DNA of 64,000 nt from contig NZ_JAINVV010000012.1 in the NCBI RefSeq assembly GCF_019880585.1, positions 62,001 through 126,000 on the forward strand. The letters run 5' to 3'. Positions 18,013 through 27,105 of this stretch are shown piece by piece (position 1 is the stretch's first letter; every line of letters starts with the position of its first letter). Made by a program: the position numbers and the translations under genes. The notes under the pieces were generated by a model. It made no database searches and was not told where the DNA came from. It saw nothing but the letters and a program-made list of their open reading frames with translations. Source of the stretch: Sphingomonas colocasiae. GTDB taxonomy: Bacteria; Pseudomonadota; Alphaproteobacteria; Sphingomonadales; Sphingomonadaceae.

Positions 18013-18972
18013 TCACCAGCGGACAACCGCGGCGCCCCAGGTGAATCCACCGCCCATCGCTTCCAGCACCACGATATCGCCGCGCTTGATGCGGCCATCG
18101 GAAACCGCGGTATCCAGCGCCAGGGGGACCGACGCCGCCGATGTATTGGCATGCTGGTCCACCGTCACCACGACCTTGTCGGGCGACAGGCCCAGCTTGC
18201 GCGCGGTCGCATCCAGGATGCGCGCATTCGCCTGATGCGGCACCATCCAGTCGACATCTTCGGCCGAAAGCCCGGCGGCTTCGAGCGACTCGCCCAGCAC
18301 CGACGCCAGATTGACCACCGCGTGGCGGAACACTTCGCGCCCCTTCATCCGCACCTTGCCGACGGTGCCCGTCGTCGAGGGGCCGCCATCGACGTACAGC
18401 AGTTCGTTATGACGGCCATCGGCGTGGAGCTTCGACGAAAGCACGCCGCGCTCACCCTCCTCCGCGCGCATCACCACCGCGCCGGCGCCGTCGCCGAACA
18501 GCACGCAGGTGTTGCGGTCTTCCCAGTCGAGAATGCGGCTGAAGGTCTCGGCGCCGATCACCAGCGCAGTGTTCGCCGCGCCCGAGCGAATCATGCTGTC
18601 GGCGACCGACACGGCATAAAGGAAACCCGAACAGACCGCCTGAACGTCGAACGCCACGCAATCGTCGATGCCCAGCGCCGCCTGAACCCTGGTCGCCGTG
18701 GCGGGAAAGGTCTGGTCGGGCGTCGCGGTGGCGAGCACGATCAGGTCGATCGCAGCGGCCTCCAGCCCGGCGGCGGCGAGCGCCTTGCGCGAAGCGTCGG
18801 TGGCAAGCGTCGAGGTGGTTTCGTCGGGACCGGCGATGTGGCGGAACCGGATGCCGGTGCGCTCGACGATCCATTCGTCCGAGGTATCGACCGTCTCCGC
18901 GAGCTCGGCATTCGATACACGGCGCTTGGGCAGTGCCGATCCAGTCCCAACAATCGCCGCGCGACGCGTCAT
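18013..18972 (-). CDS. fabH: 3-oxoacyl-[acyl-carrier-protein] synthase III
   Basis: 319-aa ketoacyl synthase III that starts fatty acid synthesis by condensing acetyl-CoA with malonyl-ACP. The active-site cysteine is in [12 protein letters not shown] near residue 112, the histidine is in VPHQANARI near 245, and the asparagine is in [15 protein letters not shown] near 275. It overlaps the end of plsX by 4 bp, consistent with a shared transcript. Confidence 0.95.
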   Translation of the reverse strand: MTRRAAIVGTGSALPKRRVSNAELAETVDTSDEWIVERTGIRFRHIAGPDETTSTLATDASRKALAAAGLEAAAIDLIVLATATPDQTFPATATRVQAALGIDDCVAFDVQAVCSGFLYAVSVADSMIRSGAANTALVIGAETFSRILDWEDRNTCVLFGDGAGAVVMRAEEGERGVLSSKLHADGRHNELLYVDGGPSTTGTVGKVRMKGREVFRHAVVNLASVLGESLEAAGLSAEDVDWMVPHQANARILDATARKLGLSPDKVVVTVDQHANTSAASVPLALDTAVSDGRIKRGDIVVLEAMGGGFTWGAAVVRW

Positions 18973-20018
18973 GCCGTATGTGTCTCCGGGCGCTGATGCG
19001 CCTTGAAATTGGCGAGATCCTCGGTGATCCGCGCCGTCAGATTGTCCCGCACCATGCGCGCGGCGACGCCGATCGCATTGGCCACGCCGATTTCGTTGGC
19101 GCCGCCATGGCTTTTCACCACCAGCCCGTTGAGGCCGAGGAAAACCGCGCCATTGTGATTGTTGGGATCGAGATGATGGCGCAGCAGCTCGGCGGCGGGC
19201 CGCGAGATGATGAAGCCCAGCTTCGAGCGCAGCGAACTGGTGAAGGCGCGCCGCAGCAGGTCGGTTACGAAACGCGCGGTGCCCTCGGCGGTCTTCAGCG
19301 CGATGTTGCCGGAAAACCCGTCGCAGACGATCACGTCGACTTCGCCGCGCGACAGCCGGTCACCCTCGATGAAGCCGGTGAAGTTCATCGGCAGATGCGT
19401 CGCTTCGCGCAGCATCGCGGCGGCATCCTTGATCTCGTCGGTGCCCTTGAGTTCCTCGGTGCCGATGTTGAGCAGCGCGACGCGCGGGCGCTCGAGTTCG
19501 AGTGCGGACCGCGCATAGGCGGCACCCATCACCGCGAACTGGATGAGGTTTTCGGTGTCGCACTCGGTATTGGCGCCGAGATCGAGCATCACCACGTCAT
19601 TCTCGCCCAGACTGGGGAGCAGCGCGGCCAGCGCCGGACGATCGATACCGGGCATGGTGCGCAGCGCGAGCTTGGACATCGCCATCAGCGCGCCGGTATT
19701 GCCCGACGACACGGCAGCGCCTGCCTCGCCCGATTTCACTGCCTGGATGGCAAGCCCCATCGACGTGGTCTTGGCGCGACGAATCGCCTGGCTGGGCTTT
19801 TCGGCGCCCGCCACGGTTTCAGGCGCGTGGACGATCTCCGACGCGGCACTGAGATTGGGATGAGTCTTCAGCCCTTCGCGGATCTGCGCTTCGTCGCCGA
19901 CGAGCAGGAAGCGCATCCCGTCATTGGCGCGGCGCGCACGCGCCACACCCGCCAGCATGACCGCAAGGCCCTCATCGCCGCCCATCGCGTCGATTGCGAT
20001 CCGCGGCGATGTGGACAC
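18969..20018 (-). CDS. plsX: Phosphate acyltransferase PlsX
   Basis: 349-aa enzyme that converts acyl-ACP to acyl-phosphate for membrane phospholipid synthesis. Typical blocks are [11 protein letters not shown] at the N-terminus, [14 protein letters not shown] near 105, DLGANTECD near 145, and [16 protein letters not shown] near 230. It lies between rpmF and fabH, the usual order in proteobacteria, linking ribosome assembly and lipid synthesis. Confidence 0.95.
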   Translation of the reverse strand: MSTSPRIAIDAMGGDEGLAVMLAGVARARRANDGMRFLLVGDEAQIREGLKTHPNLSAASEIVHAPETVAGAEKPSQAIRRAKTTSMGLAIQAVKSGEAGAAVSSGNTGALMAMSKLALRTMPGIDRPALAALLPSLGENDVVMLDLGANTECDTENLIQFAVMGAAYARSALELERPRVALLNIGTEELKGTDEIKDAAAMLREATHLPMNFTGFIEGDRLSRGEVDVIVCDGFSGNIALKTAEGTARFVTDLLRRAFTSSLRSKLGFIISRPAAELLRHHLDPNNHNGAVFLGLNGLVVKSHGGANEIGVANAIGVAARMVRDNLTARITEDLANFKAHQRPETHTA

Positions 20019-20047
20019 CGGTCAGTGCTCCTCGAAAGGGTGCGGCG

Positions 20048-20227
20048 TCAGCCTTCGGCCGAGACGATCTCGCGACCGTTATAGTGGCCGCAGGCCGTGC
20101 ACAGATTGTGCGGGCGCTTCAGTTCGCCGCAGTTCGGGCATTCCTGGTACGACTCGACCTTGAGCGCATCATGGCTGCGACGCATGCCGCGCTTGGACGG
20201 CGAGGTTTTTCTCTTGGGGACAGCCAT
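20048..20227 (-). CDS. rpmF: 50S ribosomal protein L32
   Basis: 59-aa ribosomal protein beginning [21 protein letters not shown] zinc-ribbon-like [18 protein letters not shown] follows (two CxxC pairs) and the usual C-terminal YNGREI. It lies 29 bp before plsX. Confidence 0.95.
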   Translation of the reverse strand: MAVPKRKTSPSKRGMRRSHDALKVESYQECPNCGELKRPHNLCTACGHYNGREIVSAEG

Positions 20228-20420
20228 TCCGGCACCTGTTCCAGTTCTTCAAAGCCTTGGGTGCGACTACGCCTGCGCCATGATAACCAACGGCGGATGA
20301 AGGCCGCAGGCCATGCGGCCGGCTCGTCGCGAGCGAACCGCGCCTATAGCGATTCTGGCCGGAGTTGCAAGGGCTCAGCATCCATGCGAGTTTCCCATCG
20401 CAACGGACGGGGGTGCGCGA

Positions 20421-20849
20421 ATGATCATATTGCCGGTGACGCTGACGATCGCGGGCGCCGCGGCGCTGCTCAACATCTGGCTCGCAATGCGCACGGGGCG
20501 CCTGCGCGTAAGCGAGAAGGTGTCGATCGGGGACGGCGGCAATCCCAGGCTGCTCGCACGGATGCGCGCCCACGCCAATTTCGTCGAATATACCCCGTTC
20601 TTCCTGATTCTGCTTGGTCTGATCGAACTGGCGCGCGGCACCTCGCCCTGGCTGTGGGGAATCGGCGTGGTCTACATCCTCGCGCGAATCGCGCATGCGT
20701 TCGGCATGGATGCGGAGAAGCCGGGCAAGCTGCGGCTGATCGGCATCGCGGCGACCTTCATCGCCCTGATCGTTCTGGCGGGCTGGGCGCTCACCATCCC
20801 CTATTTCGGGTTCAAGCCGACGGTGACCGAGATCGCGGCGGTCGGCTGA
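20421..20849 (+). CDS. MAPEG family membrane protein
   Basis: 142-aa protein with four hydrophobic helices. The MAPEG signature is in RMRAHANFVEYTPFFLILLG (residues about 46-65), with the R-A-x-x-N-x-x-E/F block, and ILARIAHAFGM near 90. The family includes microsomal glutathione transferases; the bacterial members are mostly uncharacterised and may protect membranes from electrophiles. The ATG at 20421 is chosen because it begins the first membrane helix. Confidence 0.85.
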   Translation: MIILPVTLTIAGAAALLNIWLAMRTGRLRVSEKVSIGDGGNPRLLARMRAHANFVEYTPFFLILLGLIELARGTSPWLWGIGVVYILARIAHAFGMDAEKPGKLRLIGIAATFIALIVLAGWALTIPYFGFKPTVTEIAAVG

Positions 20850-20912
20850 CGCTGGCTCAGGGATGCTGACGCATCCGCTCCCTGGAACGCTCAAGCGGCG
20901 CGCAGCCTGATA

Positions 20913-21821
20913 TCACAACCGGAAAGCGATGCTCTCCAGCCGCCAGCGATCGTCGAGGCCGGGAATCTCGAACGTCTTCGAATCGAAATTCCGGGGCGGG
21001 CTGACGCCGACGACCTCCGCGCGGATATAGCGGCCGGTTTCGCGCATCAGGACGCGTGCGCCGGGGAAACGCTTGCGCAGCGCCTTTGCGACGGCGGCCG
21101 CCTCTTCCGACTGTTTCGAACTGTCCAGTGCGCAGGGCACGCCATCGACCAGTTCCGAGGTCGCGACACGCAGCGCCTTGATGCCGTCGGCGATGATGCT
21201 GAGCGAGATGATCGCCGCGGCGACCGAATCGGCCCACCACCAGCCCATGCCCAGCCCCGCCACACCCAGGAAGCCGGCGACGCCGGTCTGCCAGTTGGCC
21301 TTGTTCATCAGGGCGTCGGTATGGAGCAGCTTGTCGCGCAGCCTTTTGGCGAGCGGCAGTTCCATGTGGCCGATCACGAGCGGCGGGATGGTCGCATAAG
21401 CCTGCGCCGCGAGCATGAACCAGCCCAGCCAGAGGTCATGCCCGAACAGCCGGGCCGAACCGATCGAGACATGTTCGGCCGTGACCAGCGCGACCACGGC
21501 GTCGCGCAGCAGGAACAGGCCGACAGCCGCCAGCGCGACGGCGGCGATCAGGAAGCCCAGGCCGTTCACCCGATCGAATCCGTAATGGAAGCGCGCATTG
21601 GACGGGCGCCTCTCGAACCGCGCGGCGATCAGGAAAGCGATCGGGGGGACCAGGCCGAGCATATCCTCCACCCAGGCCGTCTTCATCGCCTGGCTCGATC
21701 CCATCGCCAGCCCCATCGCGACGATGATGCTGATCGACCAGCCGACATTCCACCATTCCAGGCGAACCGCCGCCGCCATGTCGGCACGGATCTCCGCCGG
21801 ATGGCCGCGCCTCTCGCTCAT
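20913..21821 (-). CDS. Cation diffusion facilitator family transporter
   Basis: 302-aa CDF-like secondary transporter with about six membrane segments and a C-terminal cytoplasmic domain (from about residue 210). Acidic and His residues at the transport sites appear in WVEDMLGLVPP (TM2), LLHTDALMNKANW and WWADSVAAAII (TM5). TM2 lacks the usual DxxxD or HxxxD pattern, so metal preference is unclear. It overlaps the upstream lipoprotein gene by 4 bp, which suggests coupled expression. Confidence 0.8.
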   Translation of the reverse strand: MSERRGHPAEIRADMAAAVRLEWWNVGWSISIIVAMGLAMGSSQAMKTAWVEDMLGLVPPIAFLIAARFERRPSNARFHYGFDRVNGLGFLIAAVALAAVGLFLLRDAVVALVTAEHVSIGSARLFGHDLWLGWFMLAAQAYATIPPLVIGHMELPLAKRLRDKLLHTDALMNKANWQTGVAGFLGVAGLGMGWWWADSVAAAIISLSIIADGIKALRVATSELVDGVPCALDSSKQSEEAAAVAKALRKRFPGARVLMRETGRYIRAEVVGVSPPRNFDSKTFEIPGLDDRWRLESIAFRL

Positions 21822-22267
21822 GCGCCGTTCTTCGGGCGACCGTCGCGAACCGCACGTTCGAGCAGTATGATCCAGCGATTCTCACCGTTGCGCGCGATCG
21901 GGCTGAGCAGGATCCGGTCCTTGCCGAGCATCGTCTCCGCAATCGGCTCGATCACCATCGCATCAGCGATCCAGGGAGAGTCCTCCGTCATATCGCCGAT
22001 CACAAGGTCGAGCTGCCCATGACCGAGCCGCAGCAGCAGAGGTTCGGCGGCGCCGCGCACGATCTCCGACCTCGCGCCCGCCGCCCTGCCGACCCGATCG
22101 AGATAGGCGGTGATCGCCGCGCGGTCGCGCGTTTCCGCCTCGCCCGCGACCAGCCCGACGCGCATCACCCGCTCGGCGCGGATATGATCGAGCGTTCCCC
22201 CGATATCGCGCGGATAATCCTGGCAGGCCGCCAGCGTCGCCAGAAGAAGGGCGGGCGCATATTTCAT
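21818..22267 (-). CDS. Lipoprotein with partial solute-binding-protein fold
   Basis: 149 aa with a lipobox (LLATLAAC, cysteine at residue 15). RVMRVGLVAGEA and GQLDLVIGDMTEDSPW recall the first lobe of family 3 solute-binding proteins, but the protein is only about half their length, so it would be a reduced or specialised form. It overlaps the CDF transporter gene and may act with it in the periplasm; this is inference. Confidence 0.6.
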   Translation of the reverse strand: MKYAPALLLATLAACQDYPRDIGGTLDHIRAERVMRVGLVAGEAETRDRAAITAYLDRVGRAAGARSEIVRGAAEPLLLRLGHGQLDLVIGDMTEDSPWIADAMVIEPIAETMLGKDRILLSPIARNGENRWIILLERAVRDGRPKNGA

Positions 22268-22305
22268 TGCGCAGGCCCAACGGCCCGCGCGCCATCCCGG
22301 TTCCG

Positions 22306-22971
22306 TCAGCGTCCGATCGCGGCGTCGCTCACATAGGGATTGGTGCGCCGCTCATGCGCGAAATTGCTCATCGGGCCATGGCCCGGCACGAAGGCGGTAT
22401 CGCCGCCCAGCGGCCACAGCTTGCCGGTGATCGCGTCGAGCAGGTCCTGATGGTTGCCCATCGGGAAATCGGTGCGCCCGATCGATCCCTGGAACAGCAC
22501 GTCCCCGACGATCGCCAGCTTCGATTCGGGGTGATGGAAGACGACATGGCCGGGCGTGTGGCCGGGGCAGTGGATGACGTCGAACACCAGATTGCCGACG
22601 CTCACGGTGTCGCCATCCTCCAGCCAGCGATCGGGCTCGAAGACCTTGCCGTTGACGCCATAGTTGCGGCCGTCATCCTCCAGACGCGAGATCCAGAACC
22701 GATCGGCCTCGTGCGGCCCCTCGATCGGCACGCCGAGTTCCTTCGCCAATGTGCCCGCTTCGCCGCAATGATCGATATGGCCGTGGGTGATCAGGATCTT
22801 CTCGATCTCGACGCCCGCCTGCGCGGCAGCCGCCTTGAGCCTCGACAGATCGCCGCCCGGATCGACGAACGCCGCCTTGTTGGTTTCGGTGCACCACAGC
22901 AATGTGCAATTCTGCTGGAGCGGCGTGACCGGTACGATCGCGGCCTTCAGTGGAGGCGTGGGCTTGTTCAT
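22306..22971 (-). CDS. MBL fold metallo-hydrolase (glyoxalase II-like)
   Basis: 221-aa metallo-beta-lactamase fold hydrolase. The metal site THGHIDHCGE is near residue 65, then CPGHTPGHVVFHHPE near 140, GDVLFQGSIGRTDFP near 163, and the C-terminal FVPGHGP. The GRTDFP block is characteristic of YcbL-type glyoxalase II relatives. The start is uncertain: ATG 22971 gives MNKPTPPLKA, with alternatives at 22983 and a TTG at 23007. It is divergent from the HEFAHY protein gene. Confidence 0.85.
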   Translation of the reverse strand: MNKPTPPLKAAIVPVTPLQQNCTLLWCTETNKAAFVDPGGDLSRLKAAAAQAGVEIEKILITHGHIDHCGEAGTLAKELGVPIEGPHEADRFWISRLEDDGRNYGVNGKVFEPDRWLEDGDTVSVGNLVFDVIHCPGHTPGHVVFHHPESKLAIVGDVLFQGSIGRTDFPMGNHQDLLDAITGKLWPLGGDTAFVPGHGPMSNFAHERRTNPYVSDAAIGR

Positions 22972-23031
22972 GAGGGTGGACATGGCGGCGAACGCCATGG
23001 GATGCAAGCCGGGGCGGGAGGACGCGTCACC

Positions 23032-23844
23032 ATGGGACTATTCGGGCCAAAACTACCGATCGACCGTGACGAATTCGACTGGCAGCTCGCCTGCTTCAAA
23101 TGGATGATCGAAGAATTCGAGGATCTGGAACGCCACCGCGCGGCGCCGCTGGTCACCCCGACCGTCGATTTCTTTCCGGACAGCGCCGTCGCGGGCCATG
23201 CGCGCGCTGCCGAGTTGTTCGATCAAGTCCGAATGCATGCCGGGCTGGAGCAGGTCCATTTCCGCCTGGAAGCCGGCGCGGAGAATCGTCCGCACCGCGT
23301 GCAATCCGGCCTCGGCCTCGTGCATGACGGCAATGCGCCGCTGGGCACATATCGCGTCGAGGATCGCGGCGGCGGCGTTTACGAGCCGGTGATCACCTAT
23401 AATCCGTCGCTGCTCGACAATCCGGCCGGATTGGTCGGCACATTCGCGCATGAATTCGCGCATTACATCGTCGACGGCGCCCGGCGCCTGCCGCCCGGCG
23501 GCCACGATCTTCACGAACATGCCACCGATCTGGCCGCGGTGTTCATCGGCTTCGGCATATTTCTCGCCAATGGCGCGAAGAATTTCCAGTCTCATCAAAG
23601 CTTCGACGAGATGAGCTGGTCATCCAGCCGATCGGGCTATCTGAGCGAAGCAGCATTGGTCACCGGCCTCGCGATCAGCGAGGGGCTGGCCGGTCGCGAT
23701 CCGCTTGCGGCTGGCCAATGGCTCAAGCCGCATCTGGCGTCAGACCTCAAACGCGCGGCCATCTATCTCGCGAAGCGACATCCCGATATCGCCGCCGATG
23801 TCGCCGCCATCGACCTTACCGATTACGGCCTGCAGCCGATTTAG
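23032..23844 (+). CDS. Uncharacterised protein with a zincin-like HEFAHY motif
   Basis: 270-aa cytosolic-looking protein of no family I recognise. The motif FAHEFAHYIVDGA near residue 140 fits a zinc metallopeptidase site HExxH. A nearby HDLHEHATDLAAVFIGFGI supplies a possible third ligand (H or D). A helical region follows. The ATG at 23032 has a strong GGGAGGA ribosome-binding site. Its last four bases overlap the convergent egtD gene. Confidence 0.7.
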   Translation: MGLFGPKLPIDRDEFDWQLACFKWMIEEFEDLERHRAAPLVTPTVDFFPDSAVAGHARAAELFDQVRMHAGLEQVHFRLEAGAENRPHRVQSGLGLVHDGNAPLGTYRVEDRGGGVYEPVITYNPSLLDNPAGLVGTFAHEFAHYIVDGARRLPPGGHDLHEHATDLAAVFIGFGIFLANGAKNFQSHQSFDEMSWSSSRSGYLSEAALVTGLAISEGLAGRDPLAAGQWLKPHLASDLKRAAIYLAKRHPDIAADVAAIDLTDYGLQPI

Positions 23845-24824
23845 GGCGCGCTGCGCTCGGCATGCGCACCCGCCAGGATCAGCGCGAACATATTGTCGGG
23901 ATCGGTCCATTCCCTGAGCGGGGTCCAGCCGCCCGCGCGCAGCAGCAGCCGGGCATCGCGCTCGCCATATTTATGGCTGTTCTCGGTATGGACGGTCTCG
24001 CCCGCCCGCATCGAGAAGAAAGCGCCCTCGATACGGAATTCGACATCGCGAACCGCCTCCAGATGCATCTCGATCCGGGCGTAGAGGTCGTTCCAGATCG
24101 CCAGATGGCGGAAGGCGTCGACCGGAATCGTCCCGTCGAGCTCGCGATTGATGCGGTGGAGCAGATTGAGGTTGAAGGCGGCGGTGACACCCTGCGCATC
24201 GTCATAGGCGGGCACCAGCACATCCTCGCCCTTCACCCGGTCCATCCCGATCAGCAGCAGCGATCCGACGCCGAGCGAGCGCCGCATCGCGCGCAGCAGG
24301 TCGACCGAGGTGCGCGCGATCATGTTGCCGATGGTCGATCCCGGAAAGAAGCCGAGCTTGGGCATCGCCTCGATCGCGGGGGGCAGCGGGATCGGCTGCA
24401 TGAAATCCGCCTCGACCGGCTCGATCCTCAGCCCGGGAAAGTCGCGCGCGAGCGCGGCCGCCGATTCGCGCAGGAACGCGCCCGAAATATCGATCGGCAC
24501 ATAGGCGCCGGGATCGACCGCGCGCAGCAGATGCGGCGTCTTGGTCGACGACCCTGATCCGAATTCGATCACCGCGCGTCCCGGCCCGGCAATCTCTCCG
24601 ACATCGGCGCAGTATCGCGCCAGCAGACCGGTTTCGATCCGCGTCGGATAATATTCGGGCAGCCTGGTGATCTGCTCGAACAATTCGGACCCGCGCCGAT
24701 CATAGAACCAGCGCGCCGGAATGGCACGGCGGCGGGTGTCGGCGAAGCCCCTCAGCACATCGGCGCGAAAGGCGGGGTCGGCGGTCTCCGCCGGGCGCGG
24801 CGGGGCATCCTGCTCGAGCAACAT
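23841..24824 (-). CDS. egtD: L-histidine N(alpha)-methyltransferase EgtD
   Basis: Trimethylates histidine with SAM to make hercynine, the first step of ergothioneine synthesis. The 327-aa length is normal. Visible family features are the N-terminal block LPEYYPTRIETGLL, the SAM site VIEFGSGSSTKTPHLL near 85, FFPGSTIGNM near 160, and the C-terminal ENSHKYG segment that shapes the histidine pocket. The ATG at 24824 lies 2 bp after the egtB stop, so egtB-egtD form one operon. A longer reading from 24950 runs into egtB and is rejected. Confidence 0.92.
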   Translation of the reverse strand: MLLEQDAPPRPAETADPAFRADVLRGFADTRRRAIPARWFYDRRGSELFEQITRLPEYYPTRIETGLLARYCADVGEIAGPGRAVIEFGSGSSTKTPHLLRAVDPGAYVPIDISGAFLRESAAALARDFPGLRIEPVEADFMQPIPLPPAIEAMPKLGFFPGSTIGNMIARTSVDLLRAMRRSLGVGSLLLIGMDRVKGEDVLVPAYDDAQGVTAAFNLNLLHRINRELDGTIPVDAFRHLAIWNDLYARIEMHLEAVRDVEFRIEGAFFSMRAGETVHTENSHKYGERDARLLLRAGGWTPLREWTDPDNMFALILAGAHAERSAP

Positions 24825-24826
24825 GG

Positions 24827-26104
24827 CTAGAGATCCTTGGCGAGGCGGACGCCGGCGAATTGCCAGCGTTGATGGGGATAGAAGAAGTTGCGATAGGAGG
24901 CGCGCGAATGGCCGCGCGGCGTGGCGCAGCTCGCCCCACGCAGCACGCACTGCCCGCTCATGAACTTGCCGTTATATTCGCCGACCGCGCCGGCGGCCGC
25001 GCGAAAGCCGGGATAGGGCAGATAGGCCGATCCGGTCCATTGCCAGACATCGCCGAACATCTGCCGCAGGCCGGTACCGGCGGCGGCCGCGCGCGGGCGC
25101 ACCGGCCCCGCCTGATCCAGCTGGTTGCCCGATGCGGAATCGACGGCGGCGGCCGCGCTTTCCCATTCCGCTTCGGTCGGCAGTCGCGCGCCCGCCCAAC
25201 GGGCGAAGGCGTCCGCCTCATAAAAGCTGATATGTGAAACCGGGGCGGCGGGGCGGACGGGATGGAGGCCATCGAGCGCGAAATCGGCCCAGTCGCCATC
25301 GACGCGGCGCCAATGGAGCGGCGCTTCGATCCCTTCGCGCCGCACCCAGGCCCAGCCATCGGACAGCCAATGCTCCGCCCGTTCATAGCCGCCATCGTCG
25401 ATAAAGGCGCGCCATTCGCTGTTGGTGACCGGCCGATCCGCCAGCGCGTGCCGGCGCAGCAAGGCCGGGTGGCGCGGCGCTTCGCAATCGAAGGCGAATT
25501 CCCCTTCACGCACCGGCATGTTCCGCCCGATCTCCACGATGCCGTGCGCGCCTTCGATCCAGCGGATCGGCGCGGGCGGCGGGGCGGGCGGATCGCGCTC
25601 GGCGCGCCACATCGCCGGCGCCAGCGGGTTGAGCGCGAACAGGCTCAATATATCGGTCTGCAACAATTCCTGATGCTGCTGCTCATGATGGCAACCCAGC
25701 TCGACCAGTGTGCGGACAGCGTCAGGAAGGCCGGGCAGCGCGACATCGACCGCGGCATCGACATGGGCACGCCACGCACGGATCTCGTCGAGCGAGGGCC
25801 GGGTGAGCATGCCGCGCATCGGCCGGGCATGGCGCGGCCCCTCCGCTTCGTAATAGCTGTTGAACAGGAAGGGCCAGCGTTCGTCGTACAGCCGGTAATT
25901 GGCGACATGATCGCGCAGCACGAAGGTTTCGAAGAACCAGGTGGTGTGCGCCAGATGCCATTTCGCGGGCGACGCATCCTCCATCGACTGGACGCTGGCA
26001 TCGGCATCGGACAGCGGCGCCGCCAGCGCCTCGCTCAGCCCGCGCACCCGCCGGAACAGCGCGTGCAGCGCATCGGGAAACGCGGTGTCGAGACGAGTCG
26101 CCAT
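24827..26104 (-). CDS. egtB: Ergothioneine biosynthesis sulfoxide synthase EgtB
   Basis: Iron-dependent enzyme that joins a sulfur donor (cysteine or gamma-glutamylcysteine) to hercynine. The N-terminal DinB-like domain supplies iron ligands in KWHLAHTTWFFE (near 48) and GCHHEQQHQELLQTDIL (near 135). The C-terminal formylglycine-generating-enzyme-like domain includes VTNSEWRAFI, RLPTEAEWE and LRGASCATP, ending in RNFFYPHQRWQFAGVRLA. The 425-aa length is normal. No egtA, egtC or egtE is nearby, as is common in proteobacteria. Confidence 0.93.
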   Translation of the reverse strand: MATRLDTAFPDALHALFRRVRGLSEALAAPLSDADASVQSMEDASPAKWHLAHTTWFFETFVLRDHVANYRLYDERWPFLFNSYYEAEGPRHARPMRGMLTRPSLDEIRAWRAHVDAAVDVALPGLPDAVRTLVELGCHHEQQHQELLQTDILSLFALNPLAPAMWRAERDPPAPPPAPIRWIEGAHGIVEIGRNMPVREGEFAFDCEAPRHPALLRRHALADRPVTNSEWRAFIDDGGYERAEHWLSDGWAWVRREGIEAPLHWRRVDGDWADFALDGLHPVRPAAPVSHISFYEADAFARWAGARLPTEAEWESAAAAVDSASGNQLDQAGPVRPRAAAAGTGLRQMFGDVWQWTGSAYLPYPGFRAAAGAVGEYNGKFMSGQCVLRGASCATPRGHSRASYRNFFYPHQRWQFAGVRLAKDL

Positions 26105-26261
26105 GTCAGTCCCCTATTTCCAGGATCCCCGTTGCGCCGGTTTGGCCGCAAGATCAGTCATTTAACGCACGATCGATCCAAGGGGTCCTGCCATACGGCA
26201 TAGCGGCGCTTCTAGCGCGTGAACATATCAAGAACAATAGGTTTGAGGAGCGGGCCTCGAA

Positions 26262-26831
26262 TCAGCGCGACGCGCCAGGAATCCACAATATATCGCCACC
26301 ATTCGCCGCATTGATCGCGCGCGTCATGACGAAAAGGTGATCGGACAACCGATTGAGATAGGCGAGCGCCTGAGGGTTGAGGCTGACGGCGCGCGCCGCG
26401 CCCACGGCAGTCCGCTCGGCGCGGCGCACGATTGCGCGGGCGAGATGGAGCGCCGCCGCTGCCTGGCTGCCCCCGGGCAGGATGAAGCTCCTGAGCGGTT
26501 CCAGCGCCGCGTTCATCACGTCGATCTCGGCCTCCAGCCGGGCGACCTGCGCGGGCACGATGCGCAATTCCATCTCGGACGGCTCGAAGCTTTCGCCCGG
26601 CGTCGCCAGATCGGCGCCCAGATCGAACAGATCGTTCTGGATGCGGCGCAGCATCACCGCGTGATCGCCCTCGCCCAGCGCGGCGACGGCGATGCCGATC
26701 GCGCTGTTCGCCTCGTCGACGTCGCCGATCGCCTGCATGCGCGGATCATGCTTGGCCGTGCGCGATCCGTCGACAAGGCCCGTCGTGCCGTCGTCGCCCG
26801 TCCGTGTGTAGATCTTGTTGAGCTTGACCAG
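26262..26831 (-). CDS. PduO-type cob(I)yrinic acid a,c-diamide adenosyltransferase, CTG start
   Basis: 189-aa ATP:corrinoid adenosyltransferase that makes adenosylcobalamin. The N-terminal nucleotide-binding block VKLNKIYTRTGDDGTTGL, essential in this family, is present in frame, but its natural first codon position holds CTG (26829-26831). There is no ATG, GTG or TTG between it and the upstream in-frame stop. A SD-like AAGGG lies 9 bases before the CTG. The first ATG (26738) would lose the ATP-binding block. RAERTAVGAARA and LNRLSDHLFVMTRAIN are the later family motifs. It is 4 bp after the HIG1 gene. Confidence 0.85.
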   Translation of the reverse strand: MVKLNKIYTRTGDDGTTGLVDGSRTAKHDPRMQAIGDVDEANSAIGIAVAALGEGDHAVMLRRIQNDLFDLGADLATPGESFEPSEMELRIVPAQVARLEAEIDVMNAALEPLRSFILPGGSQAAAALHLARAIVRRAERTAVGAARAVSLNPQALAYLNRLSDHLFVMTRAINAANGGDILWIPGASR

Positions 26832-26835
26832 CGGA

Positions 26836-27066
26836 TCAGCCCTTGCCGCCCGCCGCCACCATCAGCAGCACCACCAGGATCACCGCAACCGCCTGGAACA
26901 GGATGCGCATCTGCATCGCCTTGTTCTGCTTGCGCCCGGAGATGCTCGGCCCCGTGCCGTTCAGATCCGCCTCGGTCGTGCGCAGGAAGATCACGATCCC
27001 GCGCACCAGCGCGCCGACCGTCGCGACCATGGCGAGGATGAGGAGGATGGTGAGGAATGTGCCCAT
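26836..27066 (-). CDS. HIG1/twin-transmembrane domain protein
   Basis: 76-aa membrane protein with two helices (TFLTILLILAMVATVGALVRGIVIF and the C-terminal ILFQAVAVILVVLLMVAAGG) joined by a short charged loop that contains RKQNKAMQMR, the hallmark of the HIG1 family. In mitochondria, family members associate with respiratory supercomplexes; the bacterial role is not settled. It lies just before the adenosyltransferase gene. Confidence 0.85.
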   Translation of the reverse strand: MGTFLTILLILAMVATVGALVRGIVIFLRTTEADLNGTGPSISGRKQNKAMQMRILFQAVAVILVVLLMVAAGGKG

Positions 27067-27105
27067 CGTTTTGATGTAGGCGCTTCGGGGCGTGAATCCA
27101 AGCGG

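Noticed and set aside
24825-24950. Upstream extension of egtD into egtB
   Set aside because: EgtD homologs begin near MLLEQDAP. The extension reads egtB coding DNA in another frame.
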